Source: a virus
DNA length: 64,000 bases
Virus record (IMG/VR): IMGVR_UViG_3300020370_000002
Span: 18,806 to 82,805 of that record
Reading direction: 5' to 3' (one strand)
The first letter of the stretch is position 1, and each line of letters begins with the position of its first letter. The notes beneath the pieces are model-generated. The model was not told the origin of the DNA. It was given only the letters and a program-made list of their open reading frames with translations, and ran no database searches. Of this stretch, positions 1 to 10,069 are shown in pieces. The position numbers and the translations under genes are program-made.

Positions 1-3000
1 CTGATTATGGTTCTAATACACAAGCTGATACAGAAAAATATGAGGGGGCAGGGTTTACTTTTAATCCTGGAGATGTTTTTCAGCCTGCACTTCCTGGCTT
101 GGGTGGAGTAGGGGTTTCTTCAGTGCCTATTAGTTTTCCTTCGGGCGCACTAGAAAAAAATAATGCAAAAGTTATAACAGCAAGCGGGTCACAAGCAGCT
201 CTAATAGATGAAGTAAAAATTCTAGTTACATACCCGAACGGCTTATATACTCAAGACGGTGGAAAGGATAAAAAATGGCCTTCAGGTGCAGCATACCATA
301 TTGAACTAGCTATAAATAGAGGGTCGGGTGATGTGTATGAAACCGTTAGAGGAAACGGTTCAAAAGGCGGTTTATCCTGTTTCACACATGGAGGAACTTA
401 TACTTCCGCTACAACTTTTGAATTTAGAATAAACTTAGAACAGTATCAACCTTTTCAAGCGTTCAAAATACGAATTACTAGAAAGACAATGCATGCTTTT
501 AATGATGGGCATGTTCAATGGCCTAGTCTTAATGAAGTGTTTGGAGGAAAACATAAAATTGTAGGAACTAGTCAAATTGCGGGAGTACAAGGATTAATCA
601 AAGAAAAATTAAATTATCCATACACCGCAATGGCAAATGTTTCTTTTAGCTCAAAATCTTTTCAATCCGTACCGTCCAGAACTTACGAGTGTCAAGGATT
701 AAAAATTAAAGTTCCCTCAAATTATGTGACTCGGCAAGAGAATGACGGTCTCAACGCACAGTATAACAGAAATGTAAGCACGGGTGCTCTTGTAGTAGAT
801 GGAAGTAACAATCCGCTGCCTCAATTTTGGGACGGCAATTTTAGAGATATAGATGTCTTTACAGATAATCCTGCTTGGATTTTTTATGATATACTTACGA
901 ATAATCGCTATGGTTTAGGAGAGTTTTTACGTTCTACTGATATTGATAAGTTTTCTCTATATAAAATTGCAAGATATTGTGATGAGCTAGTTCCCGATGG
1001 AAAAGGAGGGCAAGAACCTAGATTTACTGCAAACTTATATCTAACAAAAGCTACTGATGCTTTCAAAGTTATGAAAGATATAGCAACTATTTTTAGAGGT
1101 ATTCTTTACTGGTCTGATTCTAAATTTTTTGCAGTTATTGATGAGAAGAGAGAACCTATTTATACTTTTTCTAAGGCTAATGTTATTGATGGTCAGTTTA
1201 AATATGAGTCAACAGGAGACAAAACTCGAGCAAATCAAATAATTGTTACTTGGAATAACCCAGAGTCAGACTATAAGCTTGAACCTCTTCTAGTAGAAGA
1301 CAGAGAAAATCAAATAAAAACAGGAAAAATAGTTAGTAGTAAAGCTATGGCTTATGGTTGTACTTCCCAAGGCCAAGCAGTAAGATATGGTAGATGGAAA
1401 TTATGGACGGCTATAAATCAAACAGAAGTTTTATCCTTTGAAACCTCAATAAATGCAGGATTTCTTAGTCCGGGCGACATAGTAAATATTCATGATGAAG
1501 CAGATTTTAGGATGCCTTTTAGTGGTAGAATAAGAAGTTGTACTAATTCTGAGATTACCATAGATCGTTCTGTTGCATCAGATTTTGCAAACGGATTTAA
1601 TTATACTATTGCTGTGATAATTCCTAAAAGAACGATACTCTTGAACCAAGATAGAGCAGTTGTTAAAACATCGTCAGGAGATGTTACTCTAACAAGAGGA
1701 GACGAAGTTACAGAAGCACAAACAGAGAAAAGTGGAAGTGCGGTTACATTATTAAATGCTAGTCAAGATACCACCGATAAGAATATAGTAAGTGCGTTAG
1801 ATACTTCTGGAAACTCTATAGAATTGCAGTATGCAGAGTCTCAAATAGTTGAAGAAAGAACTTTAACAACAGGAAGTGCGACTACAAACGATGGAGTAGA
1901 TACAATTCCTATTTCTTCAGCTTTTTCTGAGACTCCTGCGGTGGGGGCCATTTGGGCAATAAAAGAAACCTCTACTTCTACGGCGGTAATAACAGAATCA
2001 TCCTATAAGCAATTCAAAATAATGACTATAGATGAAACTAGTAAAGGAAAGTATGGAATAGTAGCAGTTCAGTATGAGCCAGGAAAATTTGATGTTCTTG
2101 AAAATGATTTTACTTTAGATACTCCCGATCCTTTATATTCACCTGAAGGTGTTTCTGACGTACCTGCCCCCAAAAATATACGAATACTTAGAATGTCTTC
2201 GGCAGGAAAAGACGGAGAAGAGCTAGCTCTTGCTTGGGATCCCCCCGATCCTGTGGGTAGCTCTGGTGTATCTTCTAATTATGAACATTTATCCTATTTT
2301 GAAGTAACTCATAACTGTACTTCAAGTACTGGAAGACCTCCCACTTTTACTGTACCCGCAGAAAGAACTTCGGTAGGTTTTAATAATGTTCCTGACGGTC
2401 TATTTGCTGTTTTTCAAATTAGAACAGTCAGCGCTAAAGGAAGAAAATCAGAAGCAGCAGTAGCAAAAATACAAGTTGAAGATATATTTAGTGGCAACTT
2501 TCCTCGAACAGGCGGAATTATAAGAGGAGGATTTTCCTCAAATGATGTAATGATGATTGATTCTGGCTCTGAGAAAGGAACTGTAAAATTTACAAATACC
2601 TCTTTTGTGGCAGCGCCCTTCACAGATATAGAACTAGGAAAAAGAAATACAGAAGCAGATGCAAATACTTATTCTATATCTACAGCTCCTTTAGCAAACG
2701 CACAATGGCCTCAACAAAATTCTACGGGCGGTTCAGACTTGGGCTGGATATTCATGGATTTTAGTAAACTTGATGCTTCTAATCCAAACGCTGATGCACT
2801 TAAGCTAATACAATTAAAACAAGCGGGGGACTCAGAATATGGAGTAGAGTATTGGTATGATGGAACTAAATTTATAGCGGATTCGGATAGTATATGGACA
2901 GGTGTAGGAAATGTTGCAGTAACTCAAGGAGAGAGAAAAGTAACGGGTTCAGGATTTAACTCTAGCTTAAAAATACCTGATACTGTAAGAATTGGTACTT

Positions 3001-4976
3001 TTGGGGCAAAAGTTGCTTATGTAGAAAGCGATACCGTTGCATACCTAACACATGCGTATACAGGAAGTACAAGCGCAAGTATAGCTATGCATACACAGGA
3101 ACTTGATATAGATTATGATACAGATTTCTTAGTTTGTGCAGTTCACTACACCGCATCTGAGAATGATAGTGCAGGCCAGTCTGGAAAATATCGAATAAGT
3201 GGTAATGGTATGACTTTCTTAGAAATTACTCCAGACCTAAATGCAATAGGAAGATCTGTAGTTGTTAATTCTCCTGTCCCTTTCTTACAATACCAAGCAG
3301 ATAATACTCAAGTTACAACTTATGCTAATATTCAACTTACTATGGCTGCCGTTAATTTTGATGAGGCAGAGTTTAAAGTAACAGGTAGTGGTTTTAGTCA
3401 AGTAAACCAAAGTCAAGAAGGTGTTTTCACTACAGGTACAAATAATTCTCGTACAGTTACTGTCCATAACAGTAGTAGTGCTATAACTTACTCTGCAACT
3501 CCCATAGATTTTACAGTAACTGCAAGAGAAAAGTCTGATCCAGATAATACAAGCAAGCAAGTAACTTCTACTTTCTCTATAGGAAAAATAAGGGAGGGTA
3601 TACAAGGTAACTCGACAGCTCTGGTATATTTATATAAAAATAGTGAGGACGATCCTGGCTCAGTAGGAAACTCTTTTCCTACCGTTACAGTAGCACTCTC
3701 AGGTACGGGAGCAGGGACAATTACAGGAGTCTCTTCTGGCGTTATATCAGGGGCGGGACAAATTGGAAGCACGGGATGGTTTAAAACTCCACAAACTCCT
3801 AATACAAACGAAAAAATATGGGTAGTTGCAGCAACTGCAAACGGCTTAGGAACTACAGATACAATTCTTAATACTGAATGGACCTCTCCAGTACAATTCT
3901 CAGGAGCAGACGGAAACCCAGGACCTGGGGGTTTCAGTAGCGCAACAGTAGAAATATTTAAACTAAGCACTGTTGGCACTGGGTCAACAACTACACCAAA
4001 CCAAGCTTTAACTTATAAGTTTTCTGATGGAACTTTAAAAAATAGTTCAGGAGTTGCTCAGAATACTGCTGGCAATGTTACAGGTTTTAATGGCTGGAGA
4101 ACAGTTGCTCCAAATCCTGATAGCACTAATAAATATTTATATAAAAGAACTGCAGCAGCGATAGCAACAACTTTAGCTACTCCTGCTAATACTACCGCCA
4201 GTATAGCTACAAATGACTGGTCTGACGCTATTTTAATAGCTCAACTTGTAGAAGGAGGTCCAGGAGCTCCTGGTAAATTATCAATAACTGGTACTTTGTA
4301 CTATCAAACTGGAGTTGTGGCTGTGGGAGGAAGTTTTACTCCTCCTAGTGTCCCTAGTGGCAGTATAAATTTTAGATTTAGTGACAATAAGTTCCAAGAG
4401 GGAGGCTCCTTCTTAGACACTGTAGATGGTTGGGCACTTAAAACTCCAACTTTTGCACCTTTTAATGCTAGTGATGTTGCGCAAAAATGGTATGCTTGTA
4501 CTTTCTCAGCAGAAGAAAACGAATCTGAAGGAGACATAGCAAGTGGCAGTAATCTTACCTTTGTTAATGTTACAGAGGTACATTCGTTTGATGGTGTTGT
4601 TGCCTTTACAGATTTAGAAAATGCGGGAGGAAGTACAGTAATACAAGGAGAGTATATAAACACGGGACAAATCAAAAGAGGTAGCCCTGAAGCATCAGAG
4701 ATAGACGGTACTAATTTTGTAGGTAATGGTGAATTTGTTATTAACTTGTTAGATGGAACAATTAATACTCCTAAATTTAAAGTTAAAGGAAGTACGGGAG
4801 ACGCAGAGTTTAAGGGCTCCGTAAAAGGAGGCTCTTTTGAGGGTACAAACTCCTTGCTTACAAATGCAGGAGATAAAATTACGGTAGGAAATAATGTCAC
4901 CATAGACGGACAAAATCAACAGATTAAGATAACAGATGCATCTGGTAATACGCGCGTAGTATTAGGAAAATTATAG
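1..4976 (+). CDS. Tail tip / host-specificity protein, lambda J-like (5' end outside window)
   Basis: The frame is open from base 3, so the true start lies upstream; about 1657 residues are visible. The J-family signature NPAWIFYDILTNNRYGLGEF falls near visible residue 290. A fibronectin-III-like stretch (LAWDPPDPVGSS) follows near residue 745. The last third is beta-rich with short collagen-like Gly-Pro pieces (GADGNPGPGG, GGPGAPGK). J proteins form the tail tip and bind the host receptor. This one is longer than lambda J (about 1130 residues), mainly through its C-terminal extension. Fibre genes follow at once, which fits the usual order. The TTG at base 99 is in frame but has open frame before it, so it is not the start. 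Confidence 0.9.
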   Translation, partial: DYGSNTQADTEKYEGAGFTFNPGDVFQPALPGLGGVGVSSVPISFPSGALEKNNAKVITASGSQAALIDEVKILVTYPNGLYTQDGGKDKKWPSGAAYHIELAINRGSGDVYETVRGNGSKGGLSCFTHGGTYTSATTFEFRINLEQYQPFQAFKIRITRKTMHAFNDGHVQWPSLNEVFGGKHKIVGTSQIAGVQGLIKEKLNYPYTAMANVSFSSKSFQSVPSRTYECQGLKIKVPSNYVTRQENDGLNAQYNRNVSTGALVVDGSNNPLPQFWDGNFRDIDVFTDNPAWIFYDILTNNRYGLGEFLRSTDIDKFSLYKIARYCDELVPDGKGGQEPRFTANLYLTKATDAFKVMKDIATIFRGILYWSDSKFFAVIDEKREPIYTFSKANVIDGQFKYESTGDKTRANQIIVTWNNPESDYKLEPLLVEDRENQIKTGKIVSSKAMAYGCTSQGQAVRYGRWKLWTAINQTEVLSFETSINAGFLSPGDIVNIHDEADFRMPFSGRIRSCTNSEITIDRSVASDFANGFNYTIAVIIPKRTILLNQDRAVVKTSSGDVTLTRGDEVTEAQTEKSGSAVTLLNASQDTTDKNIVSALDTSGNSIELQYAESQIVEERTLTTGSATTNDGVDTIPISSAFSETPAVGAIWAIKETSTSTAVITESSYKQFKIMTIDETSKGKYGIVAVQYEPGKFDVLENDFTLDTPDPLYSPEGVSDVPAPKNIRILRMSSAGKDGEELALAWDPPDPVGSSGVSSNYEHLSYFEVTHNCTSSTGRPPTFTVPAERTSVGFNNVPDGLFAVFQIRTVSAKGRKSEAAVAKIQVEDIFSGNFPRTGGIIRGGFSSNDVMMIDSGSEKGTVKFTNTSFVAAPFTDIELGKRNTEADANTYSISTAPLANAQWPQQNSTGGSDLGWIFMDFSKLDASNPNADALKLIQLKQAGDSEYGVEYWYDGTKFIADSDSIWTGVGNVAVTQGERKVTGSGFNSSLKIPDTVRIGTFGAKVAYVESDTVAYLTHAYTGSTSASIAMHTQELDIDYDTDFLVCAVHYTASENDSAGQSGKYRISGNGMTFLEITPDLNAIGRSVVVNSPVPFLQYQADNTQVTTYANIQLTMAAVNFDEAEFKVTGSGFSQVNQSQEGVFTTGTNNSRTVTVHNSSSAITYSATPIDFTVTAREKSDPDNTSKQVTSTFSIGKIREGIQGNSTALVYLYKNSEDDPGSVGNSFPTVTVALSGTGAGTITGVSSGVISGAGQIGSTGWFKTPQTPNTNEKIWVVAATANGLGTTDTILNTEWTSPVQFSGADGNPGPGGFSSATVEIFKLSTVGTGSTTTPNQALTYKFSDGTLKNSSGVAQNTAGNVTGFNGWRTVAPNPDSTNKYLYKRTAAAIATTLATPANTTASIATNDWSDAILIAQLVEGGPGAPGKLSITGTLYYQTGVVAVGGSFTPPSVPSGSINFRFSDNKFQEGGSFLDTVDGWALKTPTFAPFNASDVAQKWYACTFSAEENESEGDIASGSNLTFVNVTEVHSFDGVVAFTDLENAGGSTVIQGEYINTGQIKRGSPEASEIDGTNFVGNGEFVINLLDGTINTPKFKVKGSTGDAEFKGSVKGGSFEGTNSLLTNAGDKITVGNNVTIDGQNQQIKITDASGNTRVVLGKL

Positions 4977-4999
4977 CTCTTACCCTCAAAAAATAAACC

Positions 5000-5028
5000 T
5001 TGACTAAGGAGGTGGATTGTATTATAAT
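5000..5028 (+). promoter_or_regulatory. sigma70-type promoter for the fibre gene cluster
   Basis: TTGACT at 5000-5005 and TATAAT at 5023-5028 are separated by 17 bp. The predicted transcript starts near 5035. This is the only good promoter seen for the tail fibre cluster, and it matches the promoter family found elsewhere in the window. Confidence 0.75.
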
Positions 5029-5034
5029 TACACC

Positions 5035-5052
5035 ATGGAGAAAAACTTATGA
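5035..5052 (+). CDS. Possible five-codon leader ORF (MEKNL)
   Basis: An ATG lies exactly 6 bp after the -10 box, at the predicted first base of the transcript. It encodes MEKNL, and its TGA overlaps the ATG of the next gene as ATGA. The same bases also supply GGAG as ribosome binding site for that next gene, so the mini-ORF may be incidental. Confidence 0.25.
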   Translation: MEKNL

Positions 5053-5387
5053 GTGCAGGAACATATAACTTAGTAGTCGACCAAGGCTCTAGCTTTGCTC
5101 TTGACTTGGCAATTAAGCAAGCAGGATCAGCTTTAAACTTGACTAATTATACTGGTCGAGCACAGCTGCGTACGGCTCACTCTGCTTCTTCTGTTTCTGC
5201 TACTTTTACAGTTACTAAAACTAATGCAGCTCAAGGTACTTTAAAATTGGAGCTGTCAGCAACTCAAACTGCTAACTTACCTGCAGGACAATATGTATAT
5301 GATTTAGAAATTTTCACTTCAGGCGATGCTATTGTTAAAAGAATTTTGCAGGGAGACGTAACTATAACACCGGAAGTCACACGATGA
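5049..5387 (+). CDS. Tail fibre / baseplate-associated beta-sandwich protein
   Basis: This protein of 112 residues is rich in Ser, Thr and Ala. Its pattern (QGSSFALDLAIKQAG, YTGRAQLRT, PAGQYVYDLEI, ILQGDVTITPEVT) resembles the Ig-like N-terminal domain of phage baseplate upper (BppU-like) and fibre attachment proteins. A GGAG ribosome binding site lies 8 bases before the ATG. The stop overlaps the next start as ATGA, which implies translational coupling. A role in joining a fibre to the tail tip is inference from position and fold pattern. Confidence 0.6.
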   Translation: MSAGTYNLVVDQGSSFALDLAIKQAGSALNLTNYTGRAQLRTAHSASSVSATFTVTKTNAAQGTLKLELSATQTANLPAGQYVYDLEIFTSGDAIVKRILQGDVTITPEVTR

Positions 5388-5794
5388 GTACTCAAACTAC
5401 CTTGGAGCTTACAGAAGAAGTTACAGAAGTTGCTGTAACTGGAGATACTATTAGTGTTACTATAACTGACGATATTACAGAAGTTCAAGCATATACATTA
5501 GCAATACCCATAGATACTCCGGGTCAGCTTGCTGCAGCAAACGTAACAGTAGTACCTTATAATACTATTACATCTAATACACTACAAAGTGCTTTAGAAG
5601 AGCTAGCGGATCAGAATTTTAGAGGCACAAGTACTCCTTCTTCGAATATACAAGAAGGGGATACGTGGTATGACACAGATGACGATCAATTTAAAGTCTA
5701 TAGAGAGACAAGTTCTGGGAACTTTGCATGGGTTCCTATAATGGTAGGAAACATCTCACCCGACTCAGACACAATAGACGCAGGATCCTACTAG
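5384..5794 (+). CDS. Tail fibre component
   Basis: A protein of 136 residues with a Thr/Val-rich beta N-terminus. The C-terminal motif GDTWYDTDDDQFKVYRE is a common ending unit of phage fibre and structural proteins. It is coupled by ATGA overlap to the preceding BppU-like gene and was probably co-translated with it. It has no enzyme motif. It probably forms part of the fibre base, but the exact role is unknown. Confidence 0.6.
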   Translation: MSTQTTLELTEEVTEVAVTGDTISVTITDDITEVQAYTLAIPIDTPGQLAAANVTVVPYNTITSNTLQSALEELADQNFRGTSTPSSNIQEGDTWYDTDDDQFKVYRETSSGNFAWVPIMVGNISPDSDTIDAGSY

Positions 5795-5812
5795 GATATT
5801 TCGGAGTTTTAA

Positions 5813-6925
5813 ATGGCTCAAACAATGAAAATCAAAAGAAGTACCGGGACTGGCAAACCCACTTCGGTAGCACAGGGTGAGCTATTTTATGCGTACGGTA
5901 CAGGGGGTACTTACGGTAAACGACTCGCTATAGGCCATGTCAACGGCGGGGGCGATACTCCAGAGATTATCGGTGGTAAGTTCTTTACTGATTTACTCGA
6001 TGTTACAGCAGGAAATATAACTGCTAGTAAAGCCCTACTTCTAGATGCCAATTCTACTGTAGATGAATGGAAGATTAGAGCACAAGGACAGTTAAAACTT
6101 TTTGAAGCAACTGCAAATGGAAGCAATTATTTAGGTATAAAAGCTCCTGCAACAGTTAATAGTGATCTTACTTATACTCTTCCTGCAGAAGCAGTAAATG
6201 GTAGATTTTTACAAACAGACGGTTCGGGAGTTTTATCTTGGACTGCTGTTGCAACAACTATTCTTATAGGGGCAGATTCGGGTAGTAATGATACTGTAAA
6301 TCTTGGCGAAACTATTAACTTTACAGGAACAACCAATGAAATTGAAACCACGGTATCTAATAATGAAATAACAATAGGATTACCTGATAATGTTGTTATA
6401 GCGGGTAATCTAACAGTTAATGGTACAACTACTACTATTAATACAGCTACTCTTGATGTTGAAGACTCCTTAATTCAGTTAGCAAAAGCAAATACTTCTT
6501 CAGATAGTATAGATATTGGTCTTTATGGTATCTATGACACAGGAGGCACTGATAAATATTCAGGATTATTCAGAGATGCTTCTGATTCAGGAAAATGGAA
6601 ACTATTTAAAGACAATCAAGCCGCTCCTGCTGCAACAGTTAACCCTTCTGGAACAGGATATGCAGTAGCTACTCTTGTTGCCCACCTTGAAGACTCAAAT
6701 ATTACTGTTACAGGTGGATCAATTACAGGCATTACTGATCTTGCAGTAGCAGATGGAGGTACAGGACTTTCAGCAATTGCAAAAGGATCTATACTTGCAG
6801 CAAATTCAGCAAACGTACTCACAGCAGTAGATGGTGGAGGATCAACAGATAAAATGTTGTTATATACAGCATCTTCTGACACGATTTCATGGTCAAATAC
6901 TATAGACGGCGGAACTTATTCATAA
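5813..6925 (+). CDS. Tail fibre / structural protein
   Basis: A protein of 370 residues. It opens with a short basic beta segment (MAQTMKIKRSTGTGKPTS), which recurs in similar form at the start of the next gene. The centre contains TVNGTTTTINTATLDVEDS, a repeat-like element that I recognise from marine phage structural proteins. Composition is Thr/Gly/Ala-rich with no catalytic motif. A CGGAG ribosome binding site precedes the ATG. It is probably one element of a multi-chain side fibre. Confidence 0.6.
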   Translation: MAQTMKIKRSTGTGKPTSVAQGELFYAYGTGGTYGKRLAIGHVNGGGDTPEIIGGKFFTDLLDVTAGNITASKALLLDANSTVDEWKIRAQGQLKLFEATANGSNYLGIKAPATVNSDLTYTLPAEAVNGRFLQTDGSGVLSWTAVATTILIGADSGSNDTVNLGETINFTGTTNEIETTVSNNEITIGLPDNVVIAGNLTVNGTTTTINTATLDVEDSLIQLAKANTSSDSIDIGLYGIYDTGGTDKYSGLFRDASDSGKWKLFKDNQAAPAATVNPSGTGYAVATLVAHLEDSNITVTGGSITGITDLAVADGGTGLSAIAKGSILAANSANVLTAVDGGGSTDKMLLYTASSDTISWSNTIDGGTYS

Positions 6926-6937
6926 TAGGAGATAGCA

Positions 6938-8056
6938 ATGGCAATGGTAATTAAGCCAAAGCGGAAGTTTACTGCTGGTGCTCCTACAACGTCAGACATT
7001 GTAGAGGGTGAAATTGCAATTAACACCGCCGATAAGAAGTTATACGTTAGAGATAACTCTAATGCTATAATTGAAATCGGGGGTGCTGCTGGTACAACGG
7101 CAGAAATTACACAAAATAGTCATGGTTTTGTAGTTAAAGATGCTATCTATCATAATGGAAGTGCTTGGGCAAAGGCACAAGCAAACTCGGTAAATAGTTT
7201 AGCGCTTGGAATTGTTACTGAAAAAACTACTAATACATTTGTAGTTGCACAGTCGGGAAGGTTTACAATAAGCTCTCACAGTCTTATAGTTGGACAGTGG
7301 TACTACTTAAGCGCGTCTTCAGCAGGAGGGCTTGTTACTACAGAGCCAGTTATTTCTCAACCGATAGTGTATGTAGAAGATGCAAATACTATACAAATTT
7401 TTCAGTATCGTCCTACAAATTTACTGGTAAACGGTAGTTCAAGTATAATACCGGGCAATAACACAGTAACATCAGCAAAGATAGTAGATGGCACAATCGT
7501 AGCGGCAGATTTAGCAACAAATGCGATTACAACAGCAAAGATAACAGACTTAAATGTTACAACAGGCAAAATAGCGAATGATGCTATTACAGCTGCAAAA
7601 ATAGATAATGACGCAGTAGGAGCTGCAGCAATAGCTGATGACGCAGTAGGAGCTGACGCAATAGCTGATAACTCCGTAGATATTGCACGTTTAAATGTAA
7701 CTGATGGTTCGAATGGTCAGTTTTTAAAAACGAATGGTTCAGGTACTCTATCTTTCGCCTCAATAACTCCTGATAGTGGAAGACCCTACACAGACTGGGC
7801 AATAAAAACAGGCACGTATACGGCAGTTGACAAGGATCAACTTATAGCAAATAGCGGAAGTGCTTTTACTATTACACTTCCAGCAGGTTCGGCAGGAAAC
7901 ACAGTAATTATCTGTAATGCGGGAGCAGGAACTGTAACAATCGGAAGAAACGGGAGTCAAAAAATAAATAGTGCAGCAGAGGATGGTACTTTACCTCAGG
8001 GCAATAGCGTTCAACTTGTGTATGTAAGTGATCCTATTGGTTGGTTCGAGATTTAA
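6938..8056 (+). CDS. Tail fibre with repeated TAKI units
   Basis: A protein of 372 residues. The N-terminus (MVIKPKRKFTAGAPTTSDI, IAINTADKKLYVRD) is typical of fibre attachment ends. The middle carries about seven imperfect repeats of the type ITxAKIxxxAV. The last 90 residues (TGTYTAVDKDQLIANSGSAF to GWFEI) are closely matched by the C-terminus of the 153-residue protein at 15371, so the two genes share a duplicated tip domain. The gene is likely exchanged as a module. Confidence 0.65.
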   Translation: MAMVIKPKRKFTAGAPTTSDIVEGEIAINTADKKLYVRDNSNAIIEIGGAAGTTAEITQNSHGFVVKDAIYHNGSAWAKAQANSVNSLALGIVTEKTTNTFVVAQSGRFTISSHSLIVGQWYYLSASSAGGLVTTEPVISQPIVYVEDANTIQIFQYRPTNLLVNGSSSIIPGNNTVTSAKIVDGTIVAADLATNAITTAKITDLNVTTGKIANDAITAAKIDNDAVGAAAIADDAVGADAIADNSVDIARLNVTDGSNGQFLKTNGSGTLSFASITPDSGRPYTDWAIKTGTYTAVDKDQLIANSGSAFTITLPAGSAGNTVIICNAGAGTVTIGRNGSQKINSAAEDGTLPQGNSVQLVYVSDPIGWFEI

Positions 8057-8058
8057 TT

Positions 8059-9081
8059 ATGGCAGTATTAGGAGGAGCAGCAGCAGGGGGTGGTGGTCAA
8101 CTACCTACTATAAGTTTTATGACGTCTCAGGCCTGGACTCCTTCATATGACTTAACAGCTTATGTATATGTAATTGGTGGAGGAGGCGCTGGAGGCTCCA
8201 CTAATAATTCTGTAGGAGGCGCTTGTGGTGGAGGTGCAGGCGGATGCGCTGTAAGCAAGTTAGATCTTAAATCTGGTACAACTTATACGATTACAATCGG
8301 AGCAGGAGGAGCTGCTCAGTCTGCTTCAAACACTAATACAAATGGTAATAACGGAAACAATACCACTTTTGTGGATGGCTCTAGCGTTATATCCACAATG
8401 ACTGGAGGCTTAGGATATGGAGGAGTTACGAGACCCAGTAATGATAGTACACAGGCTGCTGGAGCTAATGGAGGAACTGCAAGTGGTGGTACTTTAGGTA
8501 ATTTTACAGGTGGAAAGGGCGCAGCAATAACAGCATCAGTAAATAGTGTGGCTTATATCATGGGTGGGGGAGGAGCTGTTGGACTTTGGGCAAATGGAAA
8601 TGATGCTCCTGATGCACTTAGCCATTATGGGTATACCGTACCAGGTGCTATGTTAAATGTAGAGAAAGGAGATCTTCCCGCAAATAAATATTATAATCGT
8701 ATGAACGAGGGAGGTGCAGACGATCACGAACTTAGTGGATACCCAACAATCGAAGCTTTTACGGGAATTCTTACTACGGAAGTTAGCTATGCCGACTACA
8801 TTTCGACGGCTGGCTCATATGCCGATTATGATCATACTTTTGAAAAAAGAACAGGAGCTCTGGATGCTAAAGGCCGAGGATTTACTCATAGCAGCAAAGT
8901 TTGGATGGGTATGTCTCCCCCTTTTCAAGGTGCTAATGGCTGGAGTGGTGCAAATGGTTATGGTCAAAGAGGTTGTGCAGGTTCTGGGGGAGGGGGCTCT
9001 TATGCTTACTCGAGCGCTACCTATGGTGGAGCAGGCGGAAACGGGCTTGTACTTATCTTTCCAATAAGTTTAGGAGCATAA
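8059..9081 (+). CDS. Glycine-rich tail fibre protein
   Basis: I chose the ATG 2 bases after the upstream stop rather than an in-frame TTG 18 bases earlier, which lies inside the previous gene. The protein has 340 residues. Runs of glycine (GGGGAGG, GGACGGGAGG, GSGGGGSY) near both ends resemble the glycine-rich receptor-binding domains of phage adhesins. Such polyglycine scaffolds display variable loops that determine host range. Binding of a specific receptor is inference. Confidence 0.65.
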   Translation: MAVLGGAAAGGGGQLPTISFMTSQAWTPSYDLTAYVYVIGGGGAGGSTNNSVGGACGGGAGGCAVSKLDLKSGTTYTITIGAGGAAQSASNTNTNGNNGNNTTFVDGSSVISTMTGGLGYGGVTRPSNDSTQAAGANGGTASGGTLGNFTGGKGAAITASVNSVAYIMGGGGAVGLWANGNDAPDALSHYGYTVPGAMLNVEKGDLPANKYYNRMNEGGADDHELSGYPTIEAFTGILTTEVSYADYISTAGSYADYDHTFEKRTGALDAKGRGFTHSSKVWMGMSPPFQGANGWSGANGYGQRGCAGSGGGGSYAYSSATYGGAGGNGLVLIFPISLGA

Positions 9082-9082
9082 T

Positions 9083-9397
9083 ATGCCAAACATTAAGATA
9101 ATAAAAGATGGAGTAAGTAATATTATAGTAGCTTCTATGTCTTTTGCGCAAAAAGCATACCCTACAAGTGCAGGATACTCCCATGAGAATCTTACACTAG
9201 AGCCGACAGAAGAAGAATTACTAAACGTTAGAAAAATTCATGCACGAGAGTGGAGAGATAATGAACTTTTAAAGACAGATTCTCTTTCGCTTCTTACAGA
9301 CCACCCAAAGAAAACAGAAATAGCTGCGTATCGAGTAAAATTAAGAGACTGGCCGAGTACATCAGACTTTCCTAATACTCGACCAGTAATGGAGTAA
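9083..9397 (+). CDS. Tail fibre assembly chaperone-like protein, copy 1
   Basis: A protein of 104 residues whose C-terminal half (REWRDNELLKTDSLSL, AYRVKLRDWP, DFPNTRP) follows the pattern R-x-LL-x-SD-x-W, YR-x-LRD, P-x-x-x-P of the phage tail assembly chaperone family (Phage_tail_APC type). Related proteins lie at 14885, 17945 and 55677, and each directly follows a fibre gene. A role in folding or trimerising the adjacent fibre is inferred from this repeated position. Confidence 0.6.
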   Translation: MPNIKIIKDGVSNIIVASMSFAQKAYPTSAGYSHENLTLEPTEEELLNVRKIHAREWRDNELLKTDSLSLLTDHPKKTEIAAYRVKLRDWPSTSDFPNTRPVME

Positions 9398-9400
9398 CCT

Positions 9401-9730
9401 ATGTCATCATCGCCAGTAGCAGCAAGTATATCATCAATAACATTAAATGCAAGCACGAGTAATATTACAGAGTTTGTGTCTACCTCTAACCAGACTACCT
9501 ACTCAATTACTTATACTCCAAATGCAATACTTGTGTTTTTAAACGGAATACTACTAGATAATGGAGTGGATTATACAGCAACAAACGGTACTTCGATAGT
9601 TTTAACAAACGGAGCAGCAGCAGATGACGTTCTCACAGTAGATAAAGGAAACTATACTTTTACTGCTACATCAGTGGGGGCTCCCGCATCAGTAGACGAT
9701 GCCACAGCTCTGGCAATCGCATTGGGATAA
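9401..9730 (+). CDS. Small tail fibre / adhesin protein
   Basis: A protein of 109 residues. The segment YTPNAILVFLNGILLDNGVDYTATNG is a beta-hairpin unit that I recognise as common in marine phage fibres. It is Ser/Thr-rich, with no cysteine or catalytic motif. It begins 3 bases after the upstream chaperone-like gene. The exact structural role is unknown. Confidence 0.55.
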   Translation: MSSSPVAASISSITLNASTSNITEFVSTSNQTTYSITYTPNAILVFLNGILLDNGVDYTATNGTSIVLTNGAAADDVLTVDKGNYTFTATSVGAPASVDDATALAIALG

Positions 9731-9733
9731 ATT

Positions 9734-10069
9734 ATGGCAAATACATTTAAAAACGCTTTTAAAGCAAATGTAAATCACTCAGGCTATGTTGATTTATATA
9801 CTGCTGGAAGCGGAGTAACTACGGTGGTTCTTGGTTTAGCACTTTGTAATAAAACAGCAAATGCTGTAGATGCTACTGTGCAGATACAAGATACAGCACC
9901 TTCAACTGCTAACTTTCAAGTTTTGGATACTGTAAGTATACCTCCAAGAACAACCCTTGAAGTGTTGGCGGGGCAGAAGTACATACTTGAAGCTACAGAT
10001 GTTTTACGAGTAAAATCGGGAACTGCATCCGCACTTGATGCAACACTCGGAATTATGGAGATAACCTAA
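9734..10069 (+). CDS. Small tail structural protein
   Basis: A protein of 111 residues, beta-rich (LGLALCNKTANAVDATVQIQ, PRTTLEVLAGQKYILEATD). The pattern suggests a jelly-roll-like small structural subunit. Its stop overlaps the next start as TAATG. The same 1-base overlap joins the next several genes, so the cluster behaves as one translationally coupled unit. No precise function is recognised. Confidence 0.55.
   Translation: MANTFKNAFKANVNHSGYVDLYTAGSGVTTVVLGLALCNKTANAVDATVQIQDTAPSTANFQVLDTVSIPPRTTLEVLAGQKYILEATDVLRVKSGTASALDATLGIMEIT

Noticed and set aside
2414-4903. Minus-strand open frames of up to 199 codons opposite the tail tip gene
   Set aside because: They mirror a strongly coding plus-strand frame, lack ribosome binding sites and have compositions expected from the complementary strand of Ser/Thr-rich sequence.
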